A DNA stretch of 64,000 bases, from assembly GCA_016715905.1 (NCBI GenBank), contig JADJXI010000004.1, positions 558,001 to 622,000 on the forward strand. The letters are read 5' to 3'. This stretch comes from Sphingobacteriaceae bacterium. GTDB taxonomy: Bacteria; Bacteroidota; Bacteroidia; B-17B0; Aurantibacillaceae. The notes beneath the pieces were generated by a model. The model was not told the origin of the DNA. It did not search any database and saw only the letters and a program-made list of their open reading frames with translations. Positions 1 through 8,790 of this stretch are shown here, piece by piece. The stretch's first letter is position 1. Each line of letters begins with the position of its first letter. A program made the translations under genes and the position numbers.

Positions 1-1120
1 GTGTGCTAGCCGGGTTATTACATTGCGTGGCTGCACTATTTGAAAGTGATTGACGATATAAGGCTGTAGTCATTGCAGTAACCATACGTGTTTTTTGATC
101 GGGTGTAAACATAATAGATACCTGATCATCGCAATAATCCATAAAATTCATAAACATACATCCATTTGGCGCACCTGAACAGGAATTAGTACCAGTTGCA
201 TAAAGTGGATAAGCAGGTGCACCAAAATTTTGACCATATTGACCGCTGTTAAATCCACCTTTTTGAGGAGGTGTATCTGCACAATAATCAGTGGCATCAC
301 AATCACCATTTACGTTTCCGTTTCCGTCTCCGCCAATGTGCCTTAAACCTAACCAATGTCCAACTTCATGAGACATAGTTCTACCAAGGTTATAAGGTGG
401 AGAAACGGCTCCTACATTACCATAACAACCTGCATAAACAAATACCCCATCAGTTTGCCCTGAACCAACTGGTCCTAATCCGGCAAGTGCAGCACCAGCA
501 GGAAATGTTGCATAACCTAATAATTGCACATTACCCAAACTTTCATTAGTAACCCAAACATTAAAATATTTAGTCGGGTCCCAAATCGTTTTGGGTTTAA
601 TGGTAGCATCAATATAACCTTTAAAGGCAGCTGATGTGCCAAATGTTGCAGGATTAGTCCAACCTGAATCAACGTAATTTATACGGTCTATCCCCGGCTC
701 CGGAAGTGTTTGTCCTAATTTATTTTTTGTTGCAGCACAAAAAACGATTTCGCAATTGGCTGCTCCAACAGCTGAAAACGCAGTTGCCGCTAAATTATTT
801 ACATTCCATCCTGTTCCCGACAAGTCAGCATTAAGCACATTTAATTGAGAATTAATTTGTGCAGCTGAAATATTTGGAAATGTTCCAACAGGTTCTCCTC
901 CATGAATCACATGTACAATTACCGGAATAGTATAAACTACAGCTGCTCTTTTTCCGGTTTGTAAATCCTGCTTATATTTTTCTACTTCTTTATTGAAATA
1001 CTCATCCCATTCTTTTGGCGGAACATCAGTACCGCATCGTTTTATCACATTTTGATTCTGTGATCTTAGATTTAAAGCCAAAATGGCTAATGTAAAAAAC
1101 AAAAATAAATTTTTTTTCAT
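1..1120 (-). CDS. M43 (pappalysin-like) secreted zinc metalloprotease, partial
   Basis: This reading frame starts at an ATG at 1120 and stays open to the left edge, so the 3' end is missing; about 373 residues are visible. It begins with a signal peptide (KKNLFLFFTLAILAL, then a polar stretch). The motif HEVGHWLGLRH at about residues 251-261 is the extended zinc site (HExxHxxGxxH) of metzincins, and the surrounding CADTPP and NFMDYCDD segments match the M43/pappalysin pattern, including the Met-turn region. Secreted proteases of this kind in Bacteroidota usually carry a C-terminal sorting domain; that part would lie outside the window. It is convergent with nothing and lies downstream of the ribosomal cluster terminator. 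The family call is strong, the substrate unknown. Confidence 0.9.
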   Translation of the reverse strand, partial: MKKNLFLFFTLAILALNLRSQNQNVIKRCGTDVPPKEWDEYFNKEVEKYKQDLQTGKRAAVVYTIPVIVHVIHGGEPVGTFPNISAAQINSQLNVLNADLSGTGWNVNNLAATAFSAVGAANCEIVFCAATKNKLGQTLPEPGIDRINYVDSGWTNPATFGTSAAFKGYIDATIKPKTIWDPTKYFNVWVTNESLGNVQLLGYATFPAGAALAGLGPVGSGQTDGVFVYAGCYGNVGAVSPPYNLGRTMSHEVGHWLGLRHIGGDGNGNVNGDCDATDYCADTPPQKGGFNSGQYGQNFGAPAYPLYATGTNSCSGAPNGCMFMNFMDYCDDQVSIMFTPDQKTRMVTAMTTALYRQSLSNSAATQCNNPAST

Positions 1121-1210
1121 GTTTAATATTTTAATTAAAAGCGGGGAATTTCCTCCACTCTACTTTAACTACTAACATAGTTAATTATATTCAGAATTTA
1201 AAATTTTACA

Positions 1211-1244
1211 TAAAAAAAGTCGCAAAAAACTAATTCTGCGACTT
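1211..1244 (-). terminator. Rho-independent terminator after rplQ
   Basis: Read on the minus strand, an 8-bp stem (AAGTCGCA / TGCGACTT, 1217-1244) is followed at once by a T-rich run at 1211-1216. It lies just past the rplQ stop and closes the long ribosomal protein transcription unit. Confidence 0.8.
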
Positions 1245-1264
1245 CAGTTAAAGTTTTACTGTAA

Positions 1265-1738
1265 CTACTCGGATTTTGTTTCTTCCGAATCAGTTTCGGT
1301 CTTTGCTTTTGATTTGCTTCTACCTCTACGCGTAGTTTTCTTAGCAGCACCTGCATCAGACTTCTTGTTTGAGTATAGTTCGTTATAATCAACCAGTTCT
1401 ATCATGGCCATTTCTGCTGCATCACCTTGGCGGTTACCTGTCTTAATAATGCGTGTATAACCACCTTTTCTGTCGGCAATTTTTCCGGCAATTTCTTTGA
1501 ATAAAGTGGTTACCGCATCCTTATTACCTAAGTAGCTGAATACAGTTCTGCGACTATGCGTACTATCATCTTTACTCTTAGTTAATAAGGGTTCTACGTA
1601 AGTACGTAATGCTTTAGCTTTGGCTAAAGTTGTAAATATTCTTTTATTTTCGATCAAGGCACAAGCAAGGTTGCTTAACAATGCCTGGCGATGTGACATT
1701 GTTCTGCCTAAATTATTTATTTTATCTCCGTGTCTCAT
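1265..1738 (-). CDS. rplQ: 50S ribosomal protein L17
   Basis: L17 binds 23S rRNA near the tunnel exit of the large subunit. The N-terminus (MRHGDKINNLGRTMSHRQALL) is the family signature. The 157 residues exceed the ~120-residue core because of a basic/acidic low-complexity tail (KKTTRRGRSKSKAKTETDSEETKSE type), which is common for Bacteroidota L17. It is the last gene of the alpha-operon part, 64 nt after rpoA, and is followed by a terminator. Confidence 0.97.
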   Translation of the reverse strand: MRHGDKINNLGRTMSHRQALLSNLACALIENKRIFTTLAKAKALRTYVEPLLTKSKDDSTHSRRTVFSYLGNKDAVTTLFKEIAGKIADRKGGYTRIIKTGNRQGDAAEMAMIELVDYNELYSNKKSDAGAAKKTTRRGRSKSKAKTETDSEETKSE

Positions 1739-1802
1739 TTGTTTAATTTTTACTTTGAAGTTTTACAAATCAGAATTAAATTCCAATTCTTCAGCTTCAT
1801 GA

Positions 1803-2795
1803 TTAATCTTTATCCAATTTGTATTTTAATACATTCATACCAAATTGTAAACCTTTAGCCTGTACTAGATCTTCTAATTCTGTCAATGATTTCTTACCGA
1901 AATTTCTGAATTTCAAAAGATCATTTTTATTGAAAGAAACTAATTCTCCTAAAGTTTCTACATCGGCGGCTTTCAAGCAGTTTAATGCACGAACTGATAA
2001 GTCCATATCAACCAATTTTGTTTTAAGTAATTGGCGCATATGTAAACTGGTTTCATCAAATTCCTCTTCATTTCTCTTCTCTTCAGTATCCAAGGTGATT
2101 TTCTCATCAGAGAATAACATAAAGTGAAAGATCAATATTTTGGCTGCTTCTTTTAAAGCATCTTTCGGATGAATTGAACCATCAGTTACAATATCTAAAA
2201 TTAAGCGCTCGTAATCTGTTTTTTGCTCAACACGATAATTTTCGATTACGTATTTTACGTTTTTAATTGGAGTATAGATAGAATCGATAAAAATAGTTCC
2301 GTTTGGAGCTGTATTTGTTTTATTTTCTTCAGAAGGAACATATCCTCGGCCACGTTCAACCGTTAATTCCATTTTAAGGCGTACAGAAGGATCGCAATTA
2401 AAAATTACTAATTCAGGGTTTAATATCTGAAATCCATTGATGTATTTGCCAATATCACCTGCAGTAAACTTATCGCTACCTGCAAAATGAACAGTTACTT
2501 TTTCGTTATCGTGGTTATCCAATTGTTTTTTAAAACGAACCTGTTTTAAATTAAGAACGATTTCAGTTACGTCTTCAACTACTCCTTTAACTGTGGTGAA
2601 TTCATGATCAACACCTTCAATTCTTAAGCTTGTTACTGCATAACCTTCTAATGAAGAAAGTAAAATACGGCGAAGTGAATTGCCTATAGTAATGCCGAAT
2701 CCCGGTTCAAGAGGCCTAAACTCAAACTGACCTGCTGTTTCAGTTGAGTTGATCATTATAACTTTATCTGGTTTTACGAAATTTAAAATTGCCAT
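1803..2795 (-). CDS. rpoA: DNA-directed RNA polymerase subunit alpha
   Basis: The alpha subunit nucleates RNA polymerase assembly and contacts promoter DNA and regulators. The 330-residue length is standard. The N-terminal domain shows the conserved GNSLRRILLSSLEG dimer/assembly segment (about residues 38-51); the C-terminal domain shows the HhH-type segment with NFGKKSLTELEDLV near residues 298-311. It lies between rpsD (35 nt upstream) and rplQ, the usual alpha-operon order. Confidence 0.98.
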   Translation of the reverse strand: MAILNFVKPDKVIMINSTETAGQFEFRPLEPGFGITIGNSLRRILLSSLEGYAVTSLRIEGVDHEFTTVKGVVEDVTEIVLNLKQVRFKKQLDNHDNEKVTVHFAGSDKFTAGDIGKYINGFQILNPELVIFNCDPSVRLKMELTVERGRGYVPSEENKTNTAPNGTIFIDSIYTPIKNVKYVIENYRVEQKTDYERLILDIVTDGSIHPKDALKEAAKILIFHFMLFSDEKITLDTEEKRNEEEFDETSLHMRQLLKTKLVDMDLSVRALNCLKAADVETLGELVSFNKNDLLKFRNFGKKSLTELEDLVQAKGLQFGMNVLKYKLDKD

Positions 2796-2830
2796 ATTAT
2801 ATACTTATTTTTTAATACTTATTTGATTGA

Positions 2831-3436
2831 TTATTTCGAGTACAATTCTACAATTAACTGCTCTTTTATATTTTCCGGAATTTGTGAGCGTTCCGGACGA
2901 TTAATAAATTTACCAGTCATTGAATTGATGTCAAAATCAATCCATGGATATTTGTTTACATGACCGCTTAATGAATTGGTAATTGCTTCCAACGATTGAG
3001 ATTTTTCGCGAACAGCAACAACATCACCCGGTTTTAAAGTAAATGAGGGAATGTTTACAACATTACCATTTACTACAATATGGGCATGACTAACGATTTG
3101 ACGAGCTGCACGACGAGAAGGTGCAATTCCCATTCTATAAACCACATTGTCCAGGCGACTTTCAATCAATTGAAGTAATACTTCACCTGTAATTCCGGTT
3201 GAACGCGATGCTTTTTCAAACGTTCTGGCAAACTGCTTTTCTAAAATACCATAGGTATATTTTGCTTTTTGCTTCTCTTGTAACTGAACTGCGTATTCAG
3301 ATTGTTTTGCACGTTTTTTAGATACTCCGTGTTGTCCCGGAGGATAATTTTTCTTTTCTAACGCTTTATCAGGACCGAAAATTGGTTCCTTGAATTTACG
3401 CGCGATTTTTGATTTTGGACCTGTGTACCTTGCCAT
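2831..3436 (-). CDS. rpsD: 30S ribosomal protein S4
   Basis: S4 is a primary 16S rRNA-binding protein that nucleates 30S assembly and often regulates its own operon. I chose the ATG at 3436 (MARYTGPKSKIARKF), giving the usual 201 residues; an in-frame ATG 11 codons upstream adds only a nonconserved leader. The S4 RNA-binding domain is seen in the RLDNVVYRMGIAPSRRAARQ segment. Its 126-nt upstream spacer holds a 21-nt perfect palindrome. Confidence 0.97.
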   Translation of the reverse strand: MARYTGPKSKIARKFKEPIFGPDKALEKKNYPPGQHGVSKKRAKQSEYAVQLQEKQKAKYTYGILEKQFARTFEKASRSTGITGEVLLQLIESRLDNVVYRMGIAPSRRAARQIVSHAHIVVNGNVVNIPSFTLKPGDVVAVREKSQSLEAITNSLSGHVNKYPWIDFDINSMTGKFINRPERSQIPENIKEQLIVELYSK

Positions 3437-3461
3437 TTTAAATAATTGTTTTTTTGTTAAT

Positions 3462-3482
3462 GATATCACTTTAAGTGATATC
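3462..3482. repeat. Perfect palindrome in the rpsK-rpsD spacer
   Basis: GATATCACTT, one central T, AAGTGATATC: ten perfect base pairs just upstream of the rpsD start, in a long spacer of an otherwise tightly packed cluster. It could be a protein-binding site, an mRNA hairpin for S4-type feedback or a processing site. The sequence shows only the symmetry. Confidence 0.5.
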
Positions 3483-3562
3483 GGTTTTTATTATTTAAGT
3501 TGAAAATCCTTACGATAATCAACTCCAAATCTCCAATTCATGGAGACCGGCTTATTTATTTT

Positions 3563-3973
3563 TTATACTCTTCTACGTTTAGGAGGGCGACAACCGTTGT
3601 GAGGAATTGGAGTAATATCCATAATTTCCGACACTTCAATACCGGCAGCAGCAATAGTACGAATAGCACTTTCTCTTCCCGCACCTGGTCCTTTAACATA
3701 AACCTTTACTTTACGTAAACCGGCCTCAAATGCAGTTTTGCCACAATCTTGAGCCGCCATTTGTGCAGCATAAGGTGTATTCTTTTTTGAACCCCTGAAT
3801 CCCATTTTACCCGCGCTACTCCAGGCAATAACCTGACCAGACAAATTGGTTAATGAAATGATGATGTTGTTAAACGTTGCATTAATATGCGCTTCTCCGC
3901 TCGCTTCAACTTTCACTGTTCTTTTACGTGAAGCGTTTTTAGCTGCTGAAGCCGATGCTTGTTGTTTAGCCAT
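3563..3973 (-). CDS. rpsK: 30S ribosomal protein S11
   Basis: S11 sits on the platform of the small subunit and helps form the mRNA exit region. The 136-residue protein has the family core (HINATFNNIIISLTN, about residues 29-43) and the canonical C-terminus DITPIPHNGCRPPKRRRV. It follows rpsM by 21 nt in standard order. Confidence 0.97.
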   Translation of the reverse strand: MAKQQASASAAKNASRKRTVKVEASGEAHINATFNNIIISLTNLSGQVIAWSSAGKMGFRGSKKNTPYAAQMAAQDCGKTAFEAGLRKVKVYVKGPGAGRESAIRTIAAAGIEVSEIMDITPIPHNGCRPPKRRRV

Positions 3974-3994
3974 TTTTAATTTTTAATTTAATTA

Positions 3995-4372
3995 TTATTT
4001 AGTAACCATTTTTTTGTTAGCAATAGTCTTACGACGTCCCTTACGAGTACGTGCATTCGTTTTGCTTCTTTGACCTCTTACCGGTAAACCATTACGATGA
4101 CGAATACCACGGTAGCTGTTTATATCCGTTAAACGTTTAATGTTTAACTGAACTTCAGAACGTAAAGCCCCTTCAACTTTAAAACCATTGTTAATATAAT
4201 TACGAATCGCGTTTTGCTCATCATCTGTCCACTCGCTTACTTTTTTATCGGCATTAATTTCGCAGGTAGCCAAAATTTTTGCAGCTCTGCTAGGACCAAT
4301 ACCGTAAATGTAAGTTAAGCCAATTATTCCTCTTTTGTTTTTTGGTAAATCAATACCGGCTATACGTGCCAT
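3995..4372 (-). CDS. rpsM: 30S ribosomal protein S13
   Basis: S13 lies in the head of the small subunit and contacts the P-site tRNA and L5. The 125-residue protein starts MARIAGIDLPKNKRG and contains YIYGIGPSRAAKIL and the basic C-terminal GLPVRGQRSKTNARTRKG tail, all diagnostic. It is 25 nt after rpmJ. Confidence 0.98.
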   Translation of the reverse strand: MARIAGIDLPKNKRGIIGLTYIYGIGPSRAAKILATCEINADKKVSEWTDDEQNAIRNYINNGFKVEGALRSEVQLNIKRLTDINSYRGIRHRNGLPVRGQRSKTNARTRKGRRKTIANKKMVTK

Positions 4373-4397
4373 CTTATATAATTTAAATTTTTACTAA

Positions 4398-4514
4398 TTA
4401 TTTTTGTCTTTGTTTAAACTTAGGTGTCTTTTTACAGATCACATATAGTTTTCCTTTTCTGCGAACGATTTTGCAATCAACGCTTCTTTTCTTTATGGAT
4501 GCTCTTACTTTCAT
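4398..4514 (-). CDS. rpmJ: 50S ribosomal protein L36
   Basis: This is a 38-residue gene between infA and rpsM. The translation starts MKVRASIKKRSVDCKIVRRK and continues through KLYVICKKTPKFKQRQK. The zinc-ribbon ligands Cys14 and Cys27 are visible, but the usual fuller C-x2-C...C...H set is not complete, which suggests a zinc-independent (C-minus) form. The position between infA and rpsM is canonical. Confidence 0.93.
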   Translation of the reverse strand: MKVRASIKKRSVDCKIVRRKGKLYVICKKTPKFKQRQK

Positions 4515-4531
4515 ACTGTACTTAAACTAAC

Positions 4532-4750
4532 TTATTTATATCTGAACGTTATTCTAGCTTTTGTTAAATCATACGGACTCATTTCCAATCTTACTTTATC
4601 GCCGGGTAAAATTTTAATATAGTGCATTCTCATTTTACCTGAAATATGTGCAGTAACCATATGACCATTTTCCAATTCAACTCTAAACATGGCATTACTC
4701 AGCGCTTCTGCAATTGTTCCATCAATCTCTATGTTCGCTTGTTTTGCCAT
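4532..4750 (-). CDS. infA: Translation initiation factor IF-1
   Basis: IF-1 is a small OB-fold protein that binds the 30S A site during initiation. The 72 residues are exactly typical, with the conserved IEIDGTIAEALSNAMFRVELENG start and the GKMRMHYIKILPGDKVRLEMSPYDL core. It is 4 nt after secY and 17 nt before rpmJ. Confidence 0.98.
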   Translation of the reverse strand: MAKQANIEIDGTIAEALSNAMFRVELENGHMVTAHISGKMRMHYIKILPGDKVRLEMSPYDLTKARITFRYK

Positions 4751-4754
4751 TTAA

Positions 4755-6086
4755 TTATCCTTGTTGCATCATCATTGCGTTTGCACCCCTACCCTTAATT
4801 CTTCCCGATTTCATCAAACCATCGTAATGACGATTTAGCAAGTATGTTTCAATTTGCTGTAAAGTATCTAATACCACACCAACTAAAATTAACAAAGATG
4901 TTCCACCATAGAAATCAGCAAACGCGCTGTTAACGCCTAATTTCTGTGCAAAAGCAGGCATGATAGCTACTCCGGCCAAAAAAATTGAACCCGGCAAAGT
5001 AATTCTGCTCATTACCTGATCAATAAATTCCGCAGTTTTTTTACCCGGTTTAACTCCCGGAATAAATCCACCGTTTCTTTTCATATCATCTGCCAACTGA
5101 TTTGGATTTACCATAATAGCAGTATAGAAATAAGTAAAAAGAATAATCATTACTGCAAAAATTAAGTTGTACCAAAAACCATATCTTTCTGAAAAAACAC
5201 CGCTCGAACTTCCTGCAAAACCGGAAATTGCTGCCGGAATAAACATGATAGCCTGCGCGAAGATGATTGGCATAACACCTGCAGCGTTCACCTTTAAAGG
5301 AATATACTGACGAACTCCACCATATTGTTTATTACCAACAATTTTCTTGGCAAACTGGACCGGTATTCTTCGAGTACCTTGTACCAACAATATACTTCCT
5401 ACAATTACCAATAATAATACTACAATCTCAATTAGGAATATAATTAATCCACCATTACCTGAAGTTCTTGATTTCACCTCTGATAAAAACGCAAAAGGTA
5501 AACGAGATATGATACCGATCATGATGATTAAAGAAATACCATTTCCTAAACCTTTATCAGTAATTCTTTCACCTAACCACATTACAAACATAGTTCCTGT
5601 TACTAGAATGATAATACTTTGAACCCACCAAATGGTTGATAAATCGGTAAACGCACCGGGGGCGGTAGATTTAATTGAAGCGATGTATCCCGGAGCTTGA
5701 ACAGCAGTAACACCAATAGTTAAAAATCGGGTTAACTGATTAATTTTTTTACGTCCGCTCTCACCTTCTCTTTGCATTTTTTGAAAATAAGGAACTGCCA
5801 TTCCCAATAATTGAATAATAATGGATGCAGTGATGTAGGGCATAATTCCTAATCCAAAAATTGATGCACGAAGAAAAGCTCCTCCTGCAAACATATTGAT
5901 TAAACCTACAATTCCTCCTGAATCCTGATTACTTTGAGCGGCATTGAGTGCATCAACATTAACGCCCGGAAGTACCACATAAGAACCCAATCGATAAATT
6001 AATACCAATCCCAGTGTCACCAGAATTCGTTGCCTTAATTCCTCAATGGTCCATATGTTACGGAGTGTATCTAAAAAACGCTTCAT
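4755..6086 (-). CDS. secY: Preprotein translocase subunit SecY
   Basis: SecY forms the protein-conducting channel of the Sec translocase in the inner membrane. The 443-residue protein has the ten hydrophobic segments of the family; the YRLGSYVVLPGV start, the GLGIMPYITASIIIQLL segment and the PGVKPGKKTAEFID cytoplasmic loop are diagnostic. It starts 1 nt after rplO and is followed by infA at 4 nt, so it is translated as part of the spc operon. Confidence 0.98.
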   Translation of the reverse strand: MKRFLDTLRNIWTIEELRQRILVTLGLVLIYRLGSYVVLPGVNVDALNAAQSNQDSGGIVGLINMFAGGAFLRASIFGLGIMPYITASIIIQLLGMAVPYFQKMQREGESGRKKINQLTRFLTIGVTAVQAPGYIASIKSTAPGAFTDLSTIWWVQSIIILVTGTMFVMWLGERITDKGLGNGISLIIMIGIISRLPFAFLSEVKSRTSGNGGLIIFLIEIVVLLLVIVGSILLVQGTRRIPVQFAKKIVGNKQYGGVRQYIPLKVNAAGVMPIIFAQAIMFIPAAISGFAGSSSGVFSERYGFWYNLIFAVMIILFTYFYTAIMVNPNQLADDMKRNGGFIPGVKPGKKTAEFIDQVMSRITLPGSIFLAGVAIMPAFAQKLGVNSAFADFYGGTSLLILVGVVLDTLQQIETYLLNRHYDGLMKSGRIKGRGANAMMMQQG

Positions 6087-6087
6087 A

Positions 6088-6540
6088 TTACTTTTTTACC
6101 TCGGTAGCTGAGCCACCTTTTTCTTCAATTGCTTTTTTTGCTGAGGCTGTGTAAGCATGTACTTTAAAATCTACCTTAGATTTTAGCTCGCCTCTACCCA
6201 TTATTTTCACTAAATCATTTTTTCCGGCCAATCCGTTTTTAATTAACACTTCGGCAGTTATTTCGGAAACTTTGATATTATCTACCAATTTTTGAATCGC
6301 ATCCAAATTAATAGCTCTGTATTCAATACGATTAATATTCTTGAAACCGAACTTAGGTAAACGACGCTGTAAAGGCATTTGACCTCCTTCAAAACCGCGC
6401 TTACGAGAATATCCCGATCTTGATTGCGCACCTTTATGTCCTCTTGTAGCAGTACCACCACCACCGGAACCCTGACCGCGACCACGACGGAAGTTTGACT
6501 TTACTGATCCTTTTGCCGGTTTTAATCCACTTAATTTCAT
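6088..6540 (-). CDS. rplO: 50S ribosomal protein L15
   Basis: L15 is a late-assembling 23S rRNA-binding protein. The 150-residue sequence has the glycine/arginine-rich N-terminus (KSNFRRGRGQGSGGGGTATRGHKG) followed by the GGQMPLQRRLPKFGF segment characteristic of L15. It lies 45 nt after rpmD and abuts secY. Confidence 0.97.
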   Translation of the reverse strand: MKLSGLKPAKGSVKSNFRRGRGQGSGGGGTATRGHKGAQSRSGYSRKRGFEGGQMPLQRRLPKFGFKNINRIEYRAINLDAIQKLVDNIKVSEITAEVLIKNGLAGKNDLVKIMGRGELKSKVDFKVHAYTASAKKAIEEKGGSATEVKK

Positions 6541-6585
6541 TCTATATTCTTTTAAAATTTGCCTATTGGCAGTTTATTCTAATTA

Positions 6586-6765
6586 TTAAATACTTTCTAC
6601 CTTTAAAAGGTGTTTTACTTTATTGATCATGCCTTGTATAGCAGGATTAATTTCTTTTTCAGAGAAGCTGTTGGTTTTATTTAAACCAAGCGCAGTTAAC
6701 GTAGCTCTTTGAATCGGACTGCGTTTTGATTTTCCTTTAACTAATGTAATCTTCACTTTTCCCAT
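6586..6765 (-). CDS. rpmD: 50S ribosomal protein L30
   Basis: This short 59-residue gene lies between rpsE and rplO. The translation starts MGKVKITLVKGKSKRSPIQR and contains ATLTALGLNKTNSF and the C-terminal KVKHLLKVESI, the standard L30 pattern. It is 10 nt after rpsE. Confidence 0.95.
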   Translation of the reverse strand: MGKVKITLVKGKSKRSPIQRATLTALGLNKTNSFSEKEINPAIQGMINKVKHLLKVESI

Positions 6766-6775
6766 TGTAATAATT

Positions 6776-7294
6776 TTAACCGTTAAATACTCTGTCTAAT
6801 TTAATACCGCGTTGTTGAGCAATTGTTATAGGATCTCTCATTTTCATCAAAGCATCTAAAGTAGCCTTTACAACATTGTGTGGATTACTTGACCCTTTTG
6901 ATTTTGCTAATACATCCGTAACTCCAACGCTTTCTAATACTGCACGCATTGCACCACCTGCAATTACACCTGTACCATGAGCAGCGGGCTTTAAAAATAC
7001 GCGCGCACCGCCGAACTTTCCTTCCTGAGGATGAGGAACCGTTCCATTTAACACAGCCACTTTTACAAGGCTTTTCTTGGCATCTTCAATTCCTTTGGTA
7101 ATCGCATCAGTAACTTCATTTGCTTTACCTAAACCTTGACCAATAACACCTTTTTCATTTCCTACAACCACAATAGCTGCAAAGCTGAAGTGTCGGCCAC
7201 CTTTAGTTACTTTAGTTACACGTTGAATGGCAACTAATTTATCTTTTAACTCAATGTCGCTTGATTTAACGCGTTTTACTACTTCTTTTGACAT
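6776..7294 (-). CDS. rpsE: 30S ribosomal protein S5
   Basis: S5 forms part of the mRNA entry site and affects decoding fidelity. The 172 residues include the double-stranded RNA-binding-like N domain (LVAIQRVTKVTKGGRHFSF) and the GVIAGGAMRAVLESVGVTDV C domain. It lies 10 nt after rplR. Confidence 0.98.
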   Translation of the reverse strand: MSKEVVKRVKSSDIELKDKLVAIQRVTKVTKGGRHFSFAAIVVVGNEKGVIGQGLGKANEVTDAITKGIEDAKKSLVKVAVLNGTVPHPQEGKFGGARVFLKPAAHGTGVIAGGAMRAVLESVGVTDVLAKSKGSSNPHNVVKATLDALMKMRDPITIAQQRGIKLDRVFNG

Positions 7295-7304
7295 TTTAAT
7301 ATTT

Positions 7305-7661
7305 TTAAAATTTTAATCCTGCTTCGCGAGCACCTTCTGCTAACGATTTAATTCTACCATGATAAAGAAATCCATTTCGGTCAAATACAACCGCTGTAAT
7401 TCCACTAGCCACTGCTTTTTCAGCTATAGCTTTACCAACAAGTTTTGCTTTTTCCGATTTATTTACTTTTGCAGCTTGTATTGATTTATCAATTGAACCA
7501 ACTGCTAATAAAGTTTTACCGGCTCTATCGTCAACCAATTGAGCGTATATTTCAGAATTACTACGAAATACGTTTAATCGCGGTGTGTTTGTATCACCTT
7601 TAATACGCTTACGTATTTTTAGTTTAATTCTTTGTCTTCTATTTTCTTTTTTCTGTGCCAT
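7305..7661 (-). CDS. rplR: 50S ribosomal protein L18
   Basis: L18 carries 5S rRNA into the central protuberance with L5. The 118-residue sequence has the basic N-terminus (RRQRIKLKIRKRIKG), LNVFRSNSEIYAQLVDD and the C-terminal FDRNGFLYHGRIKSLAEGAREAGL signature. It lies 38 nt after rplF. Confidence 0.97.
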   Translation of the reverse strand: MAQKKENRRQRIKLKIRKRIKGDTNTPRLNVFRSNSEIYAQLVDDRAGKTLLAVGSIDKSIQAAKVNKSEKAKLVGKAIAEKAVASGITAVVFDRNGFLYHGRIKSLAEGAREAGLKF

Positions 7662-7699
7662 CTTTATTTTAACCTTTTTTTAAGATGATGATTTAATTA

Positions 7700-8254
7700 T
7701 TATTTTTTAGCTGCAGACTTACCTGCTTTTCTACGTAATACTTCACCTGCAAACTTAATACCTTTACCTTTGTATGGTTCTGGCTTACGTAAGCTTCTGA
7801 TTTTAGCAGCTACCATTCCGATTAACTGTTTATCAGCACATTCTAAAATTACTGTAGGATTAGCACCTTTTTCAGCCGTAGTAGTTACTTTAATTTCCTT
7901 AGGTAATTCAAATGTTATGTTATGCGAGTATCCTAAAGAAAGTTCTAACAACTGACCTTTGGTAACAGCACGGTAACCCACACCTACTAATTCCTGAACT
8001 GTTTTATACCCATCGCTTACACCGGTAACCATACCTGCGATAAGAGAACGATATAATCCGTGCAAAGAACGATGACGTTTTTGATCGGTTGGACGGCTAA
8101 CTAAAACCTGACCATTATCTATAGTAACTGTAATATCTGAATCTACTTTTTGAGTTAAAGTACCTTTTGGTCCTTTTACGGTTACAATTCCATTGGCTAT
8201 CGTAACTTCAACTCCTTTTGGTATAACTACCGGGGCTTTTCCTATTCGTGACAT
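7700..8254 (-). CDS. rplF: 50S ribosomal protein L6
   Basis: L6 sits at the base of the L7/L12 stalk near the GTPase centre. The 184 residues start MSRIGKAPVVIPKGV and contain the duplicated fold, with ECADKQLIGMVAAKIRSLRKPEPYKGKGI as the typical C-terminal signature. An AAGGAGG Shine-Dalgarno match at 8264-8270 (minus), nine bases before the start, is notable because most genes here lack one. Confidence 0.98.
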   Translation of the reverse strand: MSRIGKAPVVIPKGVEVTIANGIVTVKGPKGTLTQKVDSDITVTIDNGQVLVSRPTDQKRHRSLHGLYRSLIAGMVTGVSDGYKTVQELVGVGYRAVTKGQLLELSLGYSHNITFELPKEIKVTTTAEKGANPTVILECADKQLIGMVAAKIRSLRKPEPYKGKGIKFAGEVLRRKAGKSAAKK

Positions 8255-8263
8255 GATTAATTT

Positions 8264-8270
8264 CCTCCTT
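8264..8270 (-). promoter_or_regulatory. Shine-Dalgarno site of rplF
   Basis: AAGGAGG on the minus strand, nine bases upstream of the rplF ATG. Bacteroidota genes rarely use such sites, so this one stands out. A similar match (9636-9642, minus) precedes rplE inside the end of rplX. Confidence 0.6.
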
Positions 8271-8277
8271 TAGTTGA

Positions 8278-8676
8278 TTATGAAATGTAACATAAAACTT
8301 CACCACCCACATTAAGCTTTTTTGCTTCTTTATCGGTGATTACGCCTTTTGAAGTTGAAACAATGGCAATTCCTAAACCATTTAAAACTCTAGGAATATC
8401 ACCAGCACCGGCATACTTACGCAATCCGGGAGATGACACTCTATCAAGCGTGCGAATAGCCGGTTGTTTTGTAACCGGATGATATTTCAAGGCAATTTTA
8501 ATTGAGCCTTGTTTATTCTCGCTTGGTTCGAATTTGTAGTTAAGGATGTAACCTTTTTCGAAAAGAATCTTAGTGATTTCTTTTTTTAAATTAGAAGCCG
8601 GAACTTCTACTACCCTGTGATTTGCTCTGATGGCATTACGCACACGCGTAAGGTAGTCTGATATTGAATCTGTCAT
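8278..8676 (-). CDS. rpsH: 30S ribosomal protein S8
   Basis: S8 binds the central domain of 16S rRNA and, in many bacteria, represses the spc operon. The 132-residue protein starts MTDSISDYLTRVRNAIRA and ends with the canonical GIAIVSTSKGVITDKEAKKLNVGGEVLCYIS type segment. An unusually long 114-nt gap with a promoter-like sequence separates it from rpsN upstream. Confidence 0.98.
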   Translation of the reverse strand: MTDSISDYLTRVRNAIRANHRVVEVPASNLKKEITKILFEKGYILNYKFEPSENKQGSIKIALKYHPVTKQPAIRTLDRVSSPGLRKYAGAGDIPRVLNGLGIAIVSTSKGVITDKEAKKLNVGGEVLCYIS

Positions 8677-8753
8677 TTTTATTTAAGTTTATATGTTATT
8701 CCAACAATGGAATAATTATATGAAACAATTTATTTATCCTATTTTAAGGGTCG

Positions 8754-8784
8754 CAAATATACACTTATTTTTGAAACCCCGCAA
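8754..8784 (-). promoter_or_regulatory. Probable internal promoter before rpsH
   Basis: On the minus strand a TTG (8782-8784) is followed after 20 nt by TATATTTG (8754-8761), which fits the Bacteroidota -33 TTG / -7 TAnnTTTG pattern. It sits in the 114-nt rpsN-rpsH gap. An 8-bp hairpin (GCAAGTTG / CAACTTGC, 8781-8802) overlaps its upstream part and the end of rpsN. Confidence 0.5.
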
Positions 8785-8790
8785 GTTGTT

